Of a DNA stretch of 64,000 bases, positions 1-8,533 are shown piece after piece. How positions within the stretch are numbered: position 1 is the first letter of the stretch; the number at the start of each line of letters is the position of its first letter. The stretch covers positions 2,232,001 to 2,296,000 of the forward strand of contig NZ_CP085335.1 of assembly GCF_020618475.1 (NCBI RefSeq). Reading direction: 5' to 3'. The translations under genes were made by a program, and so were the position numbers. This stretch comes from Haladaptatus halobius. GTDB lineage: Archaea; Halobacteriota; Halobacteria; Halobacteriales; Haladaptataceae. The notes beneath the pieces are model-generated. The model searched no databases. It had not been told where the DNA came from and was given only the letters and a program-made list of their open reading frames with translations.

Positions 1-276
1 AGTGCGCGCATCTACAACCTCGCCAAGCGTCCCGACGAAGACCGCATGACCTACAACTCCCACGCCAACGCGAAGTTCGTCGAGGACTGCGTGCGCGACA
101 TGGCCCACGGCGTGGTCGAGGCGTTCCCCGACCTGCCGGACGACGCGGTGGTGACGATGAAACAGAGCAACGACGAATCCATCCACCAGCACAACGCCCA
201 CGCCGAGCGAGTCGCGGAGGTCGGGACGCTCCGCGAGGAAGTCGCGGAATCGAAGGGCGAAGCGGACGGCGAGTAG
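1..276 (+). CDS. mptA: GTP cyclohydrolase MptA (type IV), 3' end only
   Basis: This is the last 91 codons of a gene that begins before the window; the frame is open from base 1. The stretch [18 protein letters not shown] followed by a Glu-rich tail matches my memory of the C-terminus of archaeal MptA, the Fe(II)-dependent GTP cyclohydrolase of the FolE2 superfamily. It makes 7,8-dihydroneopterin 2',3'-cyclic phosphate for tetrahydrofolate or methanopterin-type pterins. The active-site N-terminal part is not visible, so the call rests on the tail alone. Confidence 0.8.
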   Translation, partial: SARIYNLAKRPDEDRMTYNSHANAKFVEDCVRDMAHGVVEAFPDLPDDAVVTMKQSNDESIHQHNAHAERVAEVGTLREEVAESKGEADGE

Positions 277-316
277 GCGTAATTCGCCCCCTCGAATCGT
301 CAGAATTATAACGTAA

Positions 317-544
317 CGCGAACACGACGGCGATACGAGCGACCGGGATACGCTTCTGTTCGCTATTCTCGTCGTGGTTTTCGGCGGTTTCATCTACACC
401 GGCAACGGCACCGGCTTGAATCCAAACACCGGGTTTTGGTTCATGAACTTCGGATTGGTCGGCCTCTTCGAAAGTTTGGCCGACGTCTGGCGGAGTGATA
501 GCGTCGGTCGATGGGAGTCAAGAGGACCGCTACTCGAACAGTAG
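317..544 (+). pseudogene. Small membrane-protein frame lacking a start codon
   Basis: This frame reads about 75 sensible residues: a hydrophobic segment (LLFAILVVVFGGFIY), then a Gly/Asn-rich turn, a second hydrophobic patch (FWFMNFGLVGLFESL) and a short charged tail ending in TAG. A TAA sits directly upstream at 314-316 and there is no ATG or GTG before the first hydrophobic segment. The gene is therefore probably 5'-truncated or frameshifted, or starts at an unusual codon. The rest of 277-708 shows no clear gene; on the minus strand 569-672 a short fragment also reads plausibly. Function unknown. Confidence 0.4.
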
Positions 545-708
545 CAGCGAACTCGACTCCGTCGAAATCTATCGTACGAGGATGACATAGCCATATGCAA
601 GCGTCGCAAACTCGCCTTCGTCCACGTATTCGAAACCCATCAGCGAGAAATACCTTCCAAATTGCGCGGTCGTAACACGTATTCCGCAGGGTGACGAACC
701 TGTCGCGC

Positions 709-2076
709 ATGATAGGCATCGTCGGGGGAGGAATCGCCGGACTGGCAGCCGCCCACCGCCTCCAACAGCACGACTACGACGTGCAGGTGTTCGAAGCGAG
801 CGACGACCTCGGCGGACTCGCCGCGACCTACGAGACAAACGGCGACCGCATCGAGAAGTTCTACCACCACCTCTCGGCGTCCGAGCAGACGATCATCGAC
901 CTCATCGAGGAACTCGGTCTCGGCGACGATCTGGAGTGGCCCATCGGGAAGAATGCCTACTATGTCGACGGCGTCGTCCACCCACTCGACAAGCCGTGGG
1001 AAATCTTGGCGTACCCGCACATGAGCGTCTACGACAAGTTCCGCCTGACCCTGTTGACGCAGGAGATCGACATTCGCGGCGGAATTCCGAAGTTCGACAG
1101 CTACGAACGTCTCGAGGATTTCGAGGACGTCCCCATCAAACAGTTCCTGCTCGACCACACCTCGCGCGGCGTCTACGAGAACTTCTTCGAACCGCTGCTC
1201 GACGCGAAGTTCGGGAGCAGAAAGGAGGATGTGAGCGCCGCGTGGCTCCTCGGGCGTATCAAGTTCCGCGGCGAGCGCGACCTGCTCCGCGGCGAACCGC
1301 TCGGCTACCTCCGCGGCGGGTTCGGTCGGCTCATCGACGCGCTCGTCGAGGAAGTCGGCGAGGAGAACATCACGACCGGCGTACGCGTGACCGACCTCGA
1401 CACCGAAGACGGCGAAGTGCGATCGCTCACGACGGAAGCGATGCGGAGCACTGAGGTCACGACCACCGCCGCTGACGGCGGGACGACCGAGACGCACGAC
1501 GTGAACGGGGTCGTCGTCGCCGCGATGCCGAATGTCCTCGAAGACCTGACCGGCTACGAGTGTGAGGTCGACTTTCAGGGTGCGGTATGCGCGCTCGTGA
1601 CGATGGAGGAGTCGATCACTGACACCTACTGGCTCAACATCGGCCACGACGCCCCCTTCGGGGCGCTCATCGAGCACACGAACTACATCCCGCCGGAGCG
1701 ATACGGCGGCGACCACCTTCTCTACGTCGCCAGCTACATCCAAGATTACGCGGAAGAGCTCTGGCAGATGAACGACGACGAGATAGAGGAACTGTGGCTC
1801 GACCACATCGAGGAGATGTTTCCGCAGTGGAACCGCGACTCGGTGAAAGAGTTCCGCCTCGCGCGCAACCCCCGCGCCGCGCCCGTCTACGAGCGCGGCT
1901 ACCTCGACATGGTCGTCCCCTTCGACCTCGGCGACGACATCGCCGACGGCATCTACTACGCCGGGATGGCGAGCAAGGCGCAGTATCCGGAGCGCAGTCT
2001 GAACGGCGGCATCGTCGCGGGTTACGAGTGCGCGGACAGAATCGCCGGGAAGAAGGAAGTCGTGAGTCCGAGATAA
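709..2076 (+). CDS. NAD(P)/FAD-dependent oxidoreductase (amine oxidase/protoporphyrinogen-oxidase-like)
   Basis: A 455-residue flavoprotein. The N-terminus MIGIVGGGIAGLAAAHRLQ is a textbook Rossmann FAD-binding motif (GxGxxG followed by an acidic residue at the end of strand 2, VFEASDDLGG). The C-terminal FAD-contact region is YYAGMASKAQYPERSLNGGI. This architecture is shared by UDP-galactopyranose mutase, phytoene-desaturase and protoporphyrinogen-oxidase-like enzymes, and the substrate cannot be told. An in-frame GTG lies at 691, but the ATG at 709 places the Rossmann strand at the very N-terminus, as is usual. It appears to stand alone. Confidence 0.85.
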   Translation: MIGIVGGGIAGLAAAHRLQQHDYDVQVFEASDDLGGLAATYETNGDRIEKFYHHLSASEQTIIDLIEELGLGDDLEWPIGKNAYYVDGVVHPLDKPWEILAYPHMSVYDKFRLTLLTQEIDIRGGIPKFDSYERLEDFEDVPIKQFLLDHTSRGVYENFFEPLLDAKFGSRKEDVSAAWLLGRIKFRGERDLLRGEPLGYLRGGFGRLIDALVEEVGEENITTGVRVTDLDTEDGEVRSLTTEAMRSTEVTTTAADGGTTETHDVNGVVVAAMPNVLEDLTGYECEVDFQGAVCALVTMEESITDTYWLNIGHDAPFGALIEHTNYIPPERYGGDHLLYVASYIQDYAEELWQMNDDEIEELWLDHIEEMFPQWNRDSVKEFRLARNPRAAPVYERGYLDMVVPFDLGDDIADGIYYAGMASKAQYPERSLNGGIVAGYECADRIAGKKEVVSPR

Positions 2077-2175
2077 TCGGCAACCGTCGCCACTCGGTCG
2101 GCGGGCGTTACTGCGCGCCGCCGAAGCGCGATTTCGTGCACGGACTTTTGACGTTTCGTCGCTAACATGACATCG

Positions 2176-2497
2176 ATGGTGGGGGGTCGAACGGTTGCTC
2201 CTTCTGATCGTCGGAGCGGCGGCGAGTTTCTTCATGGCGTGGACCGTCCGGATGGGGGCACCGTACGCTCCCAGCGTCGGTGCGCGAACGATGATCACGC
2301 GCGCGGCCTTCGTCACCGGCGTGTTCGGCATCGCGGGGGCGATGTTACAGGGTGCGAACGTCACGGAAGCGATGGCCGCTGGCGAGGATCGAACCAGCAC
2401 GGCGAAAATCATCTACACCGTCCTCGAATGGGTGGTCCCGCTGCTCCTCTCGTTCGTTCTGGCCTTCGGGCTGCTGACGGCCGTCGAGTTGCTGTAA
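2176..2497 (+). pseudogene. Remnant of PiT-type inorganic phosphate transporter
   Basis: The frame from 2189 to 2497 encodes LLLLIVGAAASFFMAW, then YAPSVGARTMITRAAFVTG and GAMLQGANVTEAM. These correspond to the first membrane repeat of PiT-family (Pho-4) phosphate transporters, which are about 390 residues long. The frame then goes straight to a last hydrophobic helix (VVPLLLSFVLAFGLLTAV) and a stop, so most of the transporter is missing. The natural start ATG at 2176 is out of frame: deleting one G from the G6 run at 2181-2186 would join it and give MVGVERLLLLIVG. Both an internal deletion and a frameshift are therefore present. A short intact protein is possible but less likely. Confidence 0.6.
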
Positions 2498-2613
2498 CTC
2501 CTCCCACCGCACCACTATCGCGATGTTGCCTCGTCGCTGCCGAATTACGCTAACACCCTCTCCTCCGGGAATCGTCAAAAATGTAGAAACGACTGGCCGG
2601 CGTTCTCTGTGCC

Positions 2614-3261
2614 ATGGAGGAGAGCGTCGCGGGATTCAAAGAGCGCGGGGACTGGGTCACCATCGTCGAGCACGGCGAACGCATCACGAAGGCCCTCGAG
2701 GACGAAGGTGTCGACGGTTCGAACTTCGACGAGTGGAACGAGTGGCGGCCGAAGGTGCACGAAAGACTCGGCGAGGACGTAAAGGAGAAGACCGCAGAGC
2801 AGGCGAGCCCGTCGGAAGGAGAGGGTGAAAGGGCGGGAAAATCGCCGAGCGAGGACGTGAACGCGGCGGGAGACGAACTGAAAGACTCGGCTTCCGAACT
2901 CGCGGAGGGAGACCTGGAGGATGCGATCGAAGAGGGACAGGAATCCCTCGAACGCGCGACGCGTGCGGTGGACACGGCGGGGCGTAAAGCCCTGCGTACG
3001 GTCGAGGAAACGGTGTACAAACACGTCATGACGAAGGTTTCACCGGTGTACTTCGACAACGAACTCGTCAGCGCGAACGTCGAGCGCACGCGCAACCGCG
3101 ACGAGAGGTACGCCTTCGAGGTGAACGTCAACGACGACGACCTCAAAGACCGCGTCCGCGACCGCCTCGTCGAGTACGAGGGGAAAAAGCGGTGGCGCGG
3201 AGAGACCGAAAAGCGAACCGATTCGGTCGAGGCGGCGGAGGGAACCGAGTCGCTCGAGTGA
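2614..3261 (+). CDS. Conserved haloarchaeal protein, DUF5828-like
   Basis: A 215-residue soluble, very acidic protein. It has an N-terminal block (ESVAGFKERGDWVTIVEHGE), a low-complexity Glu/Ser/Ala-rich middle (about residues 50-115, likely helical), and a conserved C-terminal block around VMTKVSPVYFDNELVSANVE that looks like a small alpha-beta domain. I recognise the pattern as the haloarchaeal DUF5828 family, of unknown role. It starts at the ATG right after a short AT-rich stretch. No motif suggests an enzyme. Confidence 0.75.
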   Translation: MEESVAGFKERGDWVTIVEHGERITKALEDEGVDGSNFDEWNEWRPKVHERLGEDVKEKTAEQASPSEGEGERAGKSPSEDVNAAGDELKDSASELAEGDLEDAIEEGQESLERATRAVDTAGRKALRTVEETVYKHVMTKVSPVYFDNELVSANVERTRNRDERYAFEVNVNDDDLKDRVRDRLVEYEGKKRWRGETEKRTDSVEAAEGTESLE

Positions 3262-3409
3262 TTCGGTCGCCCGACGGTCTAAATCCCTCGGTCGATGGAA
3301 CTCGCCACCGACACTTCACTGACGAGTTCTCGCGTTGTTCTAAGGGAGGTACGGTACGGTCGAATACACGACATCTCTATGCGCGACTGTCACGAACAAC
3401 TACGGTAGT

Positions 3410-3850
3410 ATGTACCGACGGATCCTCATTCCGATCGACGGGAGCGAAGCGGCGGAGAACGCGATACCGCACGCCCTCGACCTGGCGGAGACGTACGACG
3501 CCGCCCTCTACACGGTCTCCGTCGTCGATACGAGCGAACGAGAGGACGAAGACAAGCGCGAGGCGATGTTCGAAGAGTACGAGCGACAGTCGCGGGAGAT
3601 GGTAGAGGACGTCATCCGCCGTGCGGAAGAGCGGGACGTACGAACGACCGCCGGTTCGATCGCCGAGGGGAAACCGCACCGCGCGATCCTCCGGTACGCG
3701 GTCGACCAAGACATCGACCTCATCGTGATGGGGACGTACGGCCAACGCGGAATACTACGCCCGCTTCGCCGCAGCGTCACGGAGAAAGTCGTCAGGCGGG
3801 CCACCGTTCCGGTGGTGACCGTTCGCCTCGAAGAGCGCGAAGAGGAGTGA
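3410..3850 (+). CDS. Universal stress protein, UspA family
   Basis: A 146-residue single UspA domain. It opens with MYRRILIPIDGSEAAENAI, the typical first strand with the acidic ATP-site residue. It ends with VMGTYGQRGILRPLRRSVTEK followed by the strand ATVPVVTV, which fits the ATP-binding G-x2-G-x9-G-S/T pattern in a slightly altered form. USPs of this type are cytoplasmic nucleotide-binding dimers of unclear signalling role. It is a monocistronic gene with promoter-like AT-rich DNA upstream, and converges on the minus-strand gene that ends at 3911. Confidence 0.93.
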   Translation: MYRRILIPIDGSEAAENAIPHALDLAETYDAALYTVSVVDTSEREDEDKREAMFEEYERQSREMVEDVIRRAEERDVRTTAGSIAEGKPHRAILRYAVDQDIDLIVMGTYGQRGILRPLRRSVTEKVVRRATVPVVTVRLEEREEE

Positions 3851-3910
3851 GTCTGGTGTGCGGACGGTGGTTCGACTCGTCGGCGAAGCTACTTCTCCTT
3901 GAATCGCCGA

Positions 3911-4498
3911 CTACGCCTCGCCTTCGTCCACGCCGGGCGCATCGTCGACGCTCACGTCCTCGGGTTCGTCCCGCCCGCCGACGCGAATCTCGCCGTCGTC
4001 GCCCTGCACGTACACGTCGTCGGCGAAGCCGCCCTCGGCGTAGGGGTGTTCCGGGTCGTCCAGTTTCTCGGGGGTGGACGGCGCTTCCGGGACGCCGTCG
4101 GCGGGCGCGAACTCGCCGAGCGGGTCGGCGATGGTGACGCCGTGGCGAGAGAAGAACGTCTCGTACCGGTCGTAGTGGTCGTCGAGTTCGTCGCCCGGGA
4201 ACTCCATCATCTCCGTCCAGCCGTGGTTGAAGAAGTCGAAGTTGGCCTGGATGTGCGTGATCTCTCGGGCTTCGGCCTCGGGTGCGCCCTCTTGCAGGGC
4301 CGCGAGATAGCTGTCCATCGTCGCGCCGAAGAACGCGTCTAAGTGCTCGCGGCGCTCCTCGCGGTGGTCGGGGTCGGCCTTCTTGAGGAAGATAGCGGTG
4401 TGCATATCCACCAACTTCCCTTTCACTACGTCTCTGACGACAGGGAGTTCGAGCGCCTTCTTCGAGGCGAAGTGGCGAGCGTTCTGACGGATTTTCAT
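3911..4498 (-). CDS. Conserved haloarchaeal protein, DUF6149-like
   Basis: A 195-residue protein from the ATG at 4498 (MKIRQNARHFASKKALELPV). The frame stays open a further 24 codons upstream, but that extension has no conserved look and overlaps the promoter zone. Distinctive features are the block EITHIQANFDFFNHGWTEMMEF, rich in aromatic and His residues, and an acidic disordered tail. I associate this with the haloarchaeal DUF6149 family; function unknown. No membrane segment or signal peptide. It is divergent from the reductase that starts at 4621. Confidence 0.75.
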   Translation of the reverse strand: MKIRQNARHFASKKALELPVVRDVVKGKLVDMHTAIFLKKADPDHREERREHLDAFFGATMDSYLAALQEGAPEAEAREITHIQANFDFFNHGWTEMMEFPGDELDDHYDRYETFFSRHGVTIADPLGEFAPADGVPEAPSTPEKLDDPEHPYAEGGFADDVYVQGDDGEIRVGGRDEPEDVSVDDAPGVDEGEA

Positions 4499-4590
4499 GG
4501 ACGGAGTTTGGAACGCGAGCGCCTTCAACGTCCCGACTCTCCCGACGCGACGTCCATCGTCCGTCGACACCGATTTCGAGATAGCAATCC

Positions 4591-4596
4591 ACTTTA
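4591..4596 (+). promoter_or_regulatory. TATA-like box of leaderless reductase gene
   Basis: CTTTAA lies about 27-30 nt before the ATG at 4621. This is the spacing expected for archaeal TATA boxes driving leaderless transcripts, and no Shine-Dalgarno sequence is visible before the ATG. Confidence 0.5.
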
Positions 4597-4620
4597 ACCC
4601 CGACGAAGAAGTTCCACTAC

Positions 4621-5862
4621 ATGAGCGAGTCGTACGTGATTATCGGTGACGGTATCGCGGGTAGTTCCGCCGCGGAGACCATCCGCGAAGCGAAACCCGA
4701 CGCCGACGTAACCGTCATCACCGACGAGGGTGAAGCCCTCTACAACCGGATTCTCATCAAAGAGTTCGCCAAAGGGAAACTCCCCGAAGCGCCGATTTCG
4801 ATACACGAGGAAGACTGGTACGCGGAGCGCGATATCGACCTCGAACTGAACACGTTCGTCACGGACATCGACCCCGACGCGCACGAAGTTCACACCCACG
4901 ACAGCGGGACGTTCGAGTACGATAAACTGCTCGTCGCAACCGGCGGCACGCCGACCCAACTTCCCGTGGACAACAGCGACGCGGACGGCATCCACCACTT
5001 CTGGACGTTCCAAGACGCCCGTCGCATCGCCGAACACGCGGAGCAGGCGGAGACCGGCGTCGTCGTCGGTGCCGGACTCCTCGGTATCGACCTCGCCGCC
5101 ATCTGCGGCGAACAGGACGTCGACGCCCACTACATCATGCGGGGCAACCGCTGGTGGCGCTACGGGCTGAGTTTGGAGGGCGCGGAGATCATCCACAACG
5201 CACTCGAAGAGAAGGGCGTCACCCCCATCCTCGAAAGCGGCGTTAACGGATTCGTGACCGACGACGAGGGTAGCGTCGTCGCCACGCTGGACGCAGACGA
5301 CAACGAGTACGACAGCGAATTCGTCGGCATCGCCATCGGTCTCAACTTCAACACCGAGTATCTCCAAGGGACGGGCGTCAAGACGGACAACGGCGTCGTC
5401 GTCGACCAGTACATGCAGACCGATGTGGACGACATCTACGCCGCCGGCGACATCACGCGCTTCTACGACGTGATCCTCGGCGAGTACACGCAGAACGGGT
5501 CGTGGGGGAGTGCGAAACAGCAGGGCGTCATCGCGGCGAAGAACATGGTCGACGACGACCAAGCCGAGGAGTTCCGGTGGGTTACCTCCTACTCCATCAC
5601 CCACTTCGACTTCCCATTCCTCAGCTTCGGCTTCCCGACGCTCGGCGACGACGACTGCGAGCGCAAGTACAGCGATACCGAGTGGCGGCGACTGGCGTTC
5701 AAGGACGGCAAACTCATCGGCGGCGTGCTTATCGGCGACATTGCTCCGCAGGGCAAATACAAAGACCTCATCCGGAAGGAAGTCGATGTCGCAGACCAGA
5801 AGGATATCCTGCTCGAAAAGGAGTTCGACCCCGACAAACTGGCGCTCCCGCAGGAACAGTAG
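4621..5862 (+). CDS. FAD-dependent pyridine nucleotide-disulfide-type reductase (NirB/rubredoxin-reductase-like)
   Basis: A 413-residue flavoprotein. It has an N-terminal FAD motif (YVIIGDGIAGSSAAETIRE), an NAD-binding Rossmann core near residue 145 (GVVVGAGLLGIDLAAICGE), and the second FAD motif near 270-280 (DDIYAAGDITRF). Such proteins pass electrons from NAD(P)H to rubredoxin, ferredoxin or nitrite reductase partners. There is no redox-active CxxC pair, so it is not a disulfide reductase. No electron-acceptor gene is adjacent, so the partner is unknown. The C-terminal about 100 residues carry the Tyr-rich dimerisation segment typical of haloarchaeal members. Confidence 0.88.
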   Translation: MSESYVIIGDGIAGSSAAETIREAKPDADVTVITDEGEALYNRILIKEFAKGKLPEAPISIHEEDWYAERDIDLELNTFVTDIDPDAHEVHTHDSGTFEYDKLLVATGGTPTQLPVDNSDADGIHHFWTFQDARRIAEHAEQAETGVVVGAGLLGIDLAAICGEQDVDAHYIMRGNRWWRYGLSLEGAEIIHNALEEKGVTPILESGVNGFVTDDEGSVVATLDADDNEYDSEFVGIAIGLNFNTEYLQGTGVKTDNGVVVDQYMQTDVDDIYAAGDITRFYDVILGEYTQNGSWGSAKQQGVIAAKNMVDDDQAEEFRWVTSYSITHFDFPFLSFGFPTLGDDDCERKYSDTEWRRLAFKDGKLIGGVLIGDIAPQGKYKDLIRKEVDVADQKDILLEKEFDPDKLALPQEQ

Positions 5863-5957
5863 CGTCGAAACGCGGACTTCGGATCGGTTTTCGGAGATGG
5901 GAGTCGTCGTTGATGCAGACGGGTGTTTATATCAGATTTGGCAGTAGAGTACGAGTA

Positions 5958-6086
5958 GTGACGAGAGCGACGAGAACGACGAGAGGTATCATCTCTGCGT
6001 GGATAGGATTCTTTTCCGCTTCTGCCATCATTTGGTACGTTGATTCCTTCCCGAATCCGGTCTATCGATTATTACCATCCCCGTGA
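5958..6086 (+). CDS. Short membrane-protein frame, 5' half of a probably split gene
   Basis: A GTG start at 5958 gives 42 residues: a basic N-terminus, one transmembrane helix (IISAWIGFFSASAIIWYV) and an abrupt end. The stop overlaps the next frame's GTG start by four bases (GTGA), which would permit translational coupling. However, the frame used downstream can be read upstream to 6044 as sensible hydrophobic sequence (SGLSIITIPVMVLTSYLLL). A single base slip near 6044-6060 would therefore fuse both parts into one protein of four membrane helices and about 137 residues. I favour the split-gene reading. Confidence 0.45.
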   Translation: MTRATRTTRGIISAWIGFFSASAIIWYVDSFPNPVYRLLPSP

Positions 6087-6370
6087 TGGTTCTCACATCG
6101 TATCTTCTCCTCACTGCGGTGGAGACCGTACTGCTCGAAAACGAGTATGAACTGCCGAAACTGAGGAAAGCCATCTCCGTGATGGGGGGCGCGTTCGCCG
6201 TGTACGCGATAGCGAGTTTCGTCGTCGGTCGTCTCGTCGGTTTCGCCCTCTCCGCGAACGCCGTTAGCCCGCAGGCGGCGATCTACTCGTTCTGGATGGC
6301 GGTTCCGATACTGAGTATCGCCATCTACGATGGATTCTTTCGGGCGGAACCGCTCCTTTCGAGGCGGTAA
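6083..6370 (+). CDS. Small multi-pass membrane protein, possibly 3' part of split gene
   Basis: It encodes 95 residues with three hydrophobic helices (MVLTSYLLLTAVETVLL, AISVMGGAFAVYAIASFVV, AIYSFWMAVPILSIAIY) and short charged loops. The start is GTG 6083 or ATG 6086. No family recognised. With the preceding 5958-6086 frame it would make a four-helix protein. The role is unknown; composition and codon use are like the neighbours. Confidence 0.55.
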   Translation: MMVLTSYLLLTAVETVLLENEYELPKLRKAISVMGGAFAVYAIASFVVGRLVGFALSANAVSPQAAIYSFWMAVPILSIAIYDGFFRAEPLLSRR

Positions 6371-6485
6371 CCACCGAAGCCTCGTATTCCTCTCGATTCC
6401 GGTCGGTAGAAATATTTGTAACGACGGCAAGTTTTAAGCGATACCACGTCATTTGCTATCATAGATCATTACGGTCTGTGGTAGC

Positions 6486-6695
6486 GTGAACCCGAAGATA
6501 ACGGTCGAACTGACTGAGACGATTCCGGACGACGCGAGCGTCCGGCATTACGACGAACTCGAACACGGCGCAAAGCAACGCTTTCCGAACGTCGTCGAAC
6601 ACGGCGAACAAAATATTGACGTAAAGACGGCCCTCCAGTTCCGCGACGGCGAGTTCGTAAAGTACACCGACTACTATCGGGTTCTCCTCGCGTAG
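6486..6695 (+). CDS. Small conserved haloarchaeal protein, paralogue A
   Basis: A 69-residue acidic protein starting with GTG. It shares with the next gene a clear order of motifs: a short beta-like start, ASVRHYDELEHGAKQRFP, and the end FVKYTDYYRVLL. The pair is a tandem duplication or a two-member family of small single-domain proteins seen in haloarchaea. No catalytic motif is visible. A TATA-like AT-rich tract precedes it. Confidence 0.6.
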   Translation: MNPKITVELTETIPDDASVRHYDELEHGAKQRFPNVVEHGEQNIDVKTALQFRDGEFVKYTDYYRVLLA

Positions 6696-6768
6696 CCGAC
6701 CTCCTTGCCTTCCGACGATTTCCGCCGGAAGCTTTAAGGTGAACTACGACAATTGGTAACATATATCA

Positions 6769-7026
6769 ATGGCTTCGAACACAACAAGTAGCGTGGGGTC
6801 TCCCCCGACCAGAGAGACGAGCGCCCTCGTCGTCCGCCGTACCGACACCGTCTCGCCCGAGACGCGAGTGCGTCACTTCGACGAACTCTCCGACGAACTC
6901 CAGCAAGCGGTCGCGGAGTACGACGGAGGGAAAACCGTCGTTCCGATGACTCCCCGATTGGCCAACGAGGTCACGACGGACACGACCGTCGTGTTCACCG
7001 ACTACTACCGCGTCACGGTCGTCTGA
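6769..7026 (+). CDS. Small conserved haloarchaeal protein, paralogue B
   Basis: An 85-residue protein with the same order of motifs as the 6486 gene: TRVRHFDELSDELQQAV and the end VVFTDYYRVTVV. A 20-residue Ser/Thr-rich N-terminal extension is specific to this copy. It has its own AT-rich promoter region (CTTTAAG near 6731), so the two are probably separately transcribed. Function unknown. Confidence 0.65.
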   Translation: MASNTTSSVGSPPTRETSALVVRRTDTVSPETRVRHFDELSDELQQAVAEYDGGKTVVPMTPRLANEVTTDTTVVFTDYYRVTVV

Positions 7027-7083
7027 CCGCGACGGGAGCGGAACACCGAAGCCGTTTTCTCCGGCAGGACTGGATGTAGGGAC

Positions 7084-7497
7084 ATGAACGGAAGCGGAGA
7101 GATGACGCTGGCGTTCGAGCTGTCGGCGCTCAAGACGCTGTCGAGTCCCGGGACAGTATTCGAGGACGCCCGACGCTGGACACAGTACGTCGGCGTCATC
7201 TCCGACCAGCCGACCTACGTGGTGACGAACTTCACCCGAAAGAACCGCATTCGACAGGACTTCTTCTCCGGGCCGAAAGGGAAAGCCGAGAGTTTGGACA
7301 GCGTGAAAGCCCAGTTCGACACCGACCGCCACGTCTTCGTCGGTACGACCGACGAAGACCGCGAACTCGCCGAAGCGCACGACTGGGAGTTCCTGCACGT
7401 CGAGGACGCGGCGGAGGCGGCAGAGTGGGCGCTCGCCTCGGAGGACGCGGACGACGAGCGAACGGTCGAAGAGGACGTGCGCGACGACTGGCCCTGA
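7084..7497 (+). CDS. Conserved haloarchaeal protein, DUF7124-like
   Basis: A 137-residue soluble protein. The conserved core is LAFELSALKTLSSPG, then YVGVISDQPTYVVTNFTRKN, RIRQDFFSGPKGKAESL and HVFVGTTDEDRELA. It looks like a small alpha-beta fold with an acidic tail. I recall it as a widespread haloarchaeal protein of unknown function (DUF7124). An alternative ATG lies at 7102. No neighbour gives a hint of its role. Confidence 0.7.
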   Translation: MNGSGEMTLAFELSALKTLSSPGTVFEDARRWTQYVGVISDQPTYVVTNFTRKNRIRQDFFSGPKGKAESLDSVKAQFDTDRHVFVGTTDEDRELAEAHDWEFLHVEDAAEAAEWALASEDADDERTVEEDVRDDWP

Positions 7498-7507
7498 GCA
7501 CGTCGCG

Positions 7508-7753
7508 CTATTCGGAACGATCCCGTCGTAAGCGACGGCGTCCGCGCTCCGTTATCTCGTAGCAACACCAGTTCGAATTCCGGACGAGTCCTCGCTCCGC
7601 GAGGAGATGACATCGGTTCACCGTCACGCAACCGGACAGCGAGAGCCGTCGTTCGATGTCGAGGCGAACTTGCATCCCCTCGGCGTCGAGCAGGCGGAGG
7701 ATTCGTTCGTCTATCGGGCGCAGTCGGTCGGGAACCCCGCTGGCCTGTGCCAT
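7508..7753 (-). CDS. Small winged-helix DNA-binding protein (phage PhiH1-repressor-like)
   Basis: An 81-residue protein. RPIDERILRLLDAEGMQVRL, then a recognition-helix-like SGCVTVNRCHLLAERGLV and a wing (YEITERGRRRL) match the winged-helix layout of haloarchaeal PhiH1-repressor-like regulators. Start chosen at the ATG giving MAQASGVPDRL; six upstream codons have no support. Such proteins are common as chromosomal single-domain regulators, and no phage genes are nearby. Confidence 0.7.
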   Translation of the reverse strand: MAQASGVPDRLRPIDERILRLLDAEGMQVRLDIERRLSLSGCVTVNRCHLLAERGLVRNSNWCCYEITERGRRRLRRDRSE

Positions 7754-7925
7754 ACTCGTCCGTATCCTCACGGCCCACCAAGTAGCTCACTAAGAACGAT
7801 ACGTACCGAGGGCACGCCCTCGGGAGAGCTATGTACGCTACCTCTCCGATTCGAATACGTGTTCGATGGAACGAGCGCGGACCGCAATCACGCCGTTTAA
7901 ACTCGTAAAGGACGAAACGACAACC

Positions 7926-8459
7926 ATGGCAGAACCGCGCGTACCGGGAGGGAGGGGTGCGACGCTCGACCTACCCTGTGGCGAGTCGGTGAAAACGCGC
8001 ACCTTCGACATGGGGATGCGCGAGTACGACTGTGACTGCGGCGACTCCCACGCGGTCGTGATGGACGTTCACCCGCCCTCTCGATTCGTCCCGGAGTTCC
8101 TCGTGGACGTGCTCCGCGAAACCATCGACACGACGGACGACCACGGCGAGTTCGGAACGATGCACCTCATGGGCGTCGTGTTGGAGGAATTCCCGGAGGA
8201 CGTGGTGAGCGAAGACGTCGCCGAAGACCCCGACTTGGGGTACGCGATGGTGTGGGTCACTGATTTCGACTCGCGGCGACTCCACGAGGTGGTCGTCGAA
8301 CTCATCGTCGAACTGATGGAACACGCCGTCAGCCACGCCGCCGACGACGACGCAATGAGCCAGTTCGAGGCGGACATGCTGAACTTCGACGTGTCGACGT
8401 TCGTCGAGCAGTACCGGCGGGAGCGCGATTTCACCGGGCCGCACGACCGCCCGGCGTGA
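7926..8459 (+). CDS. Conserved haloarchaeal protein, DUF5815-like, with a Cys pair
   Basis: A 177-residue protein starting at the ATG after a TTTAAA-type promoter tract near 7895. Cys residues occur in LPCGES and in YDCDCGDSHAVV, a CxC-type cluster that could bind zinc. The rest is helical and acidic (LHEVVVELIVELMEHAV). I match it by memory to the haloarchaeal DUF5815 family; function unknown. Confidence 0.72.
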   Translation: MAEPRVPGGRGATLDLPCGESVKTRTFDMGMREYDCDCGDSHAVVMDVHPPSRFVPEFLVDVLRETIDTTDDHGEFGTMHLMGVVLEEFPEDVVSEDVAEDPDLGYAMVWVTDFDSRRLHEVVVELIVELMEHAVSHAADDDAMSQFEADMLNFDVSTFVEQYRRERDFTGPHDRPA

Positions 8460-8533
8460 CGGTTCCGCGGGACGGCACGGCGTCTGACGCTCGTCTGACT
8501 GAGTTTTAAGTGTTAATATATTTTCTATCACAT

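Noticed and set aside
569..672. Short minus-strand coding-like fragment (FGRYFSLMGFEYVDEGEF)
   Set aside because: Too short, no start, overlaps the promoter of the FAD gene; mentioned only with the neighbouring remnant.
640..2412. 590-codon open frame on the minus strand
   Set aside because: It mirrors the FAD oxidoreductase frame in high-G+C DNA; composition is typical of antisense shadow and it has no domain.
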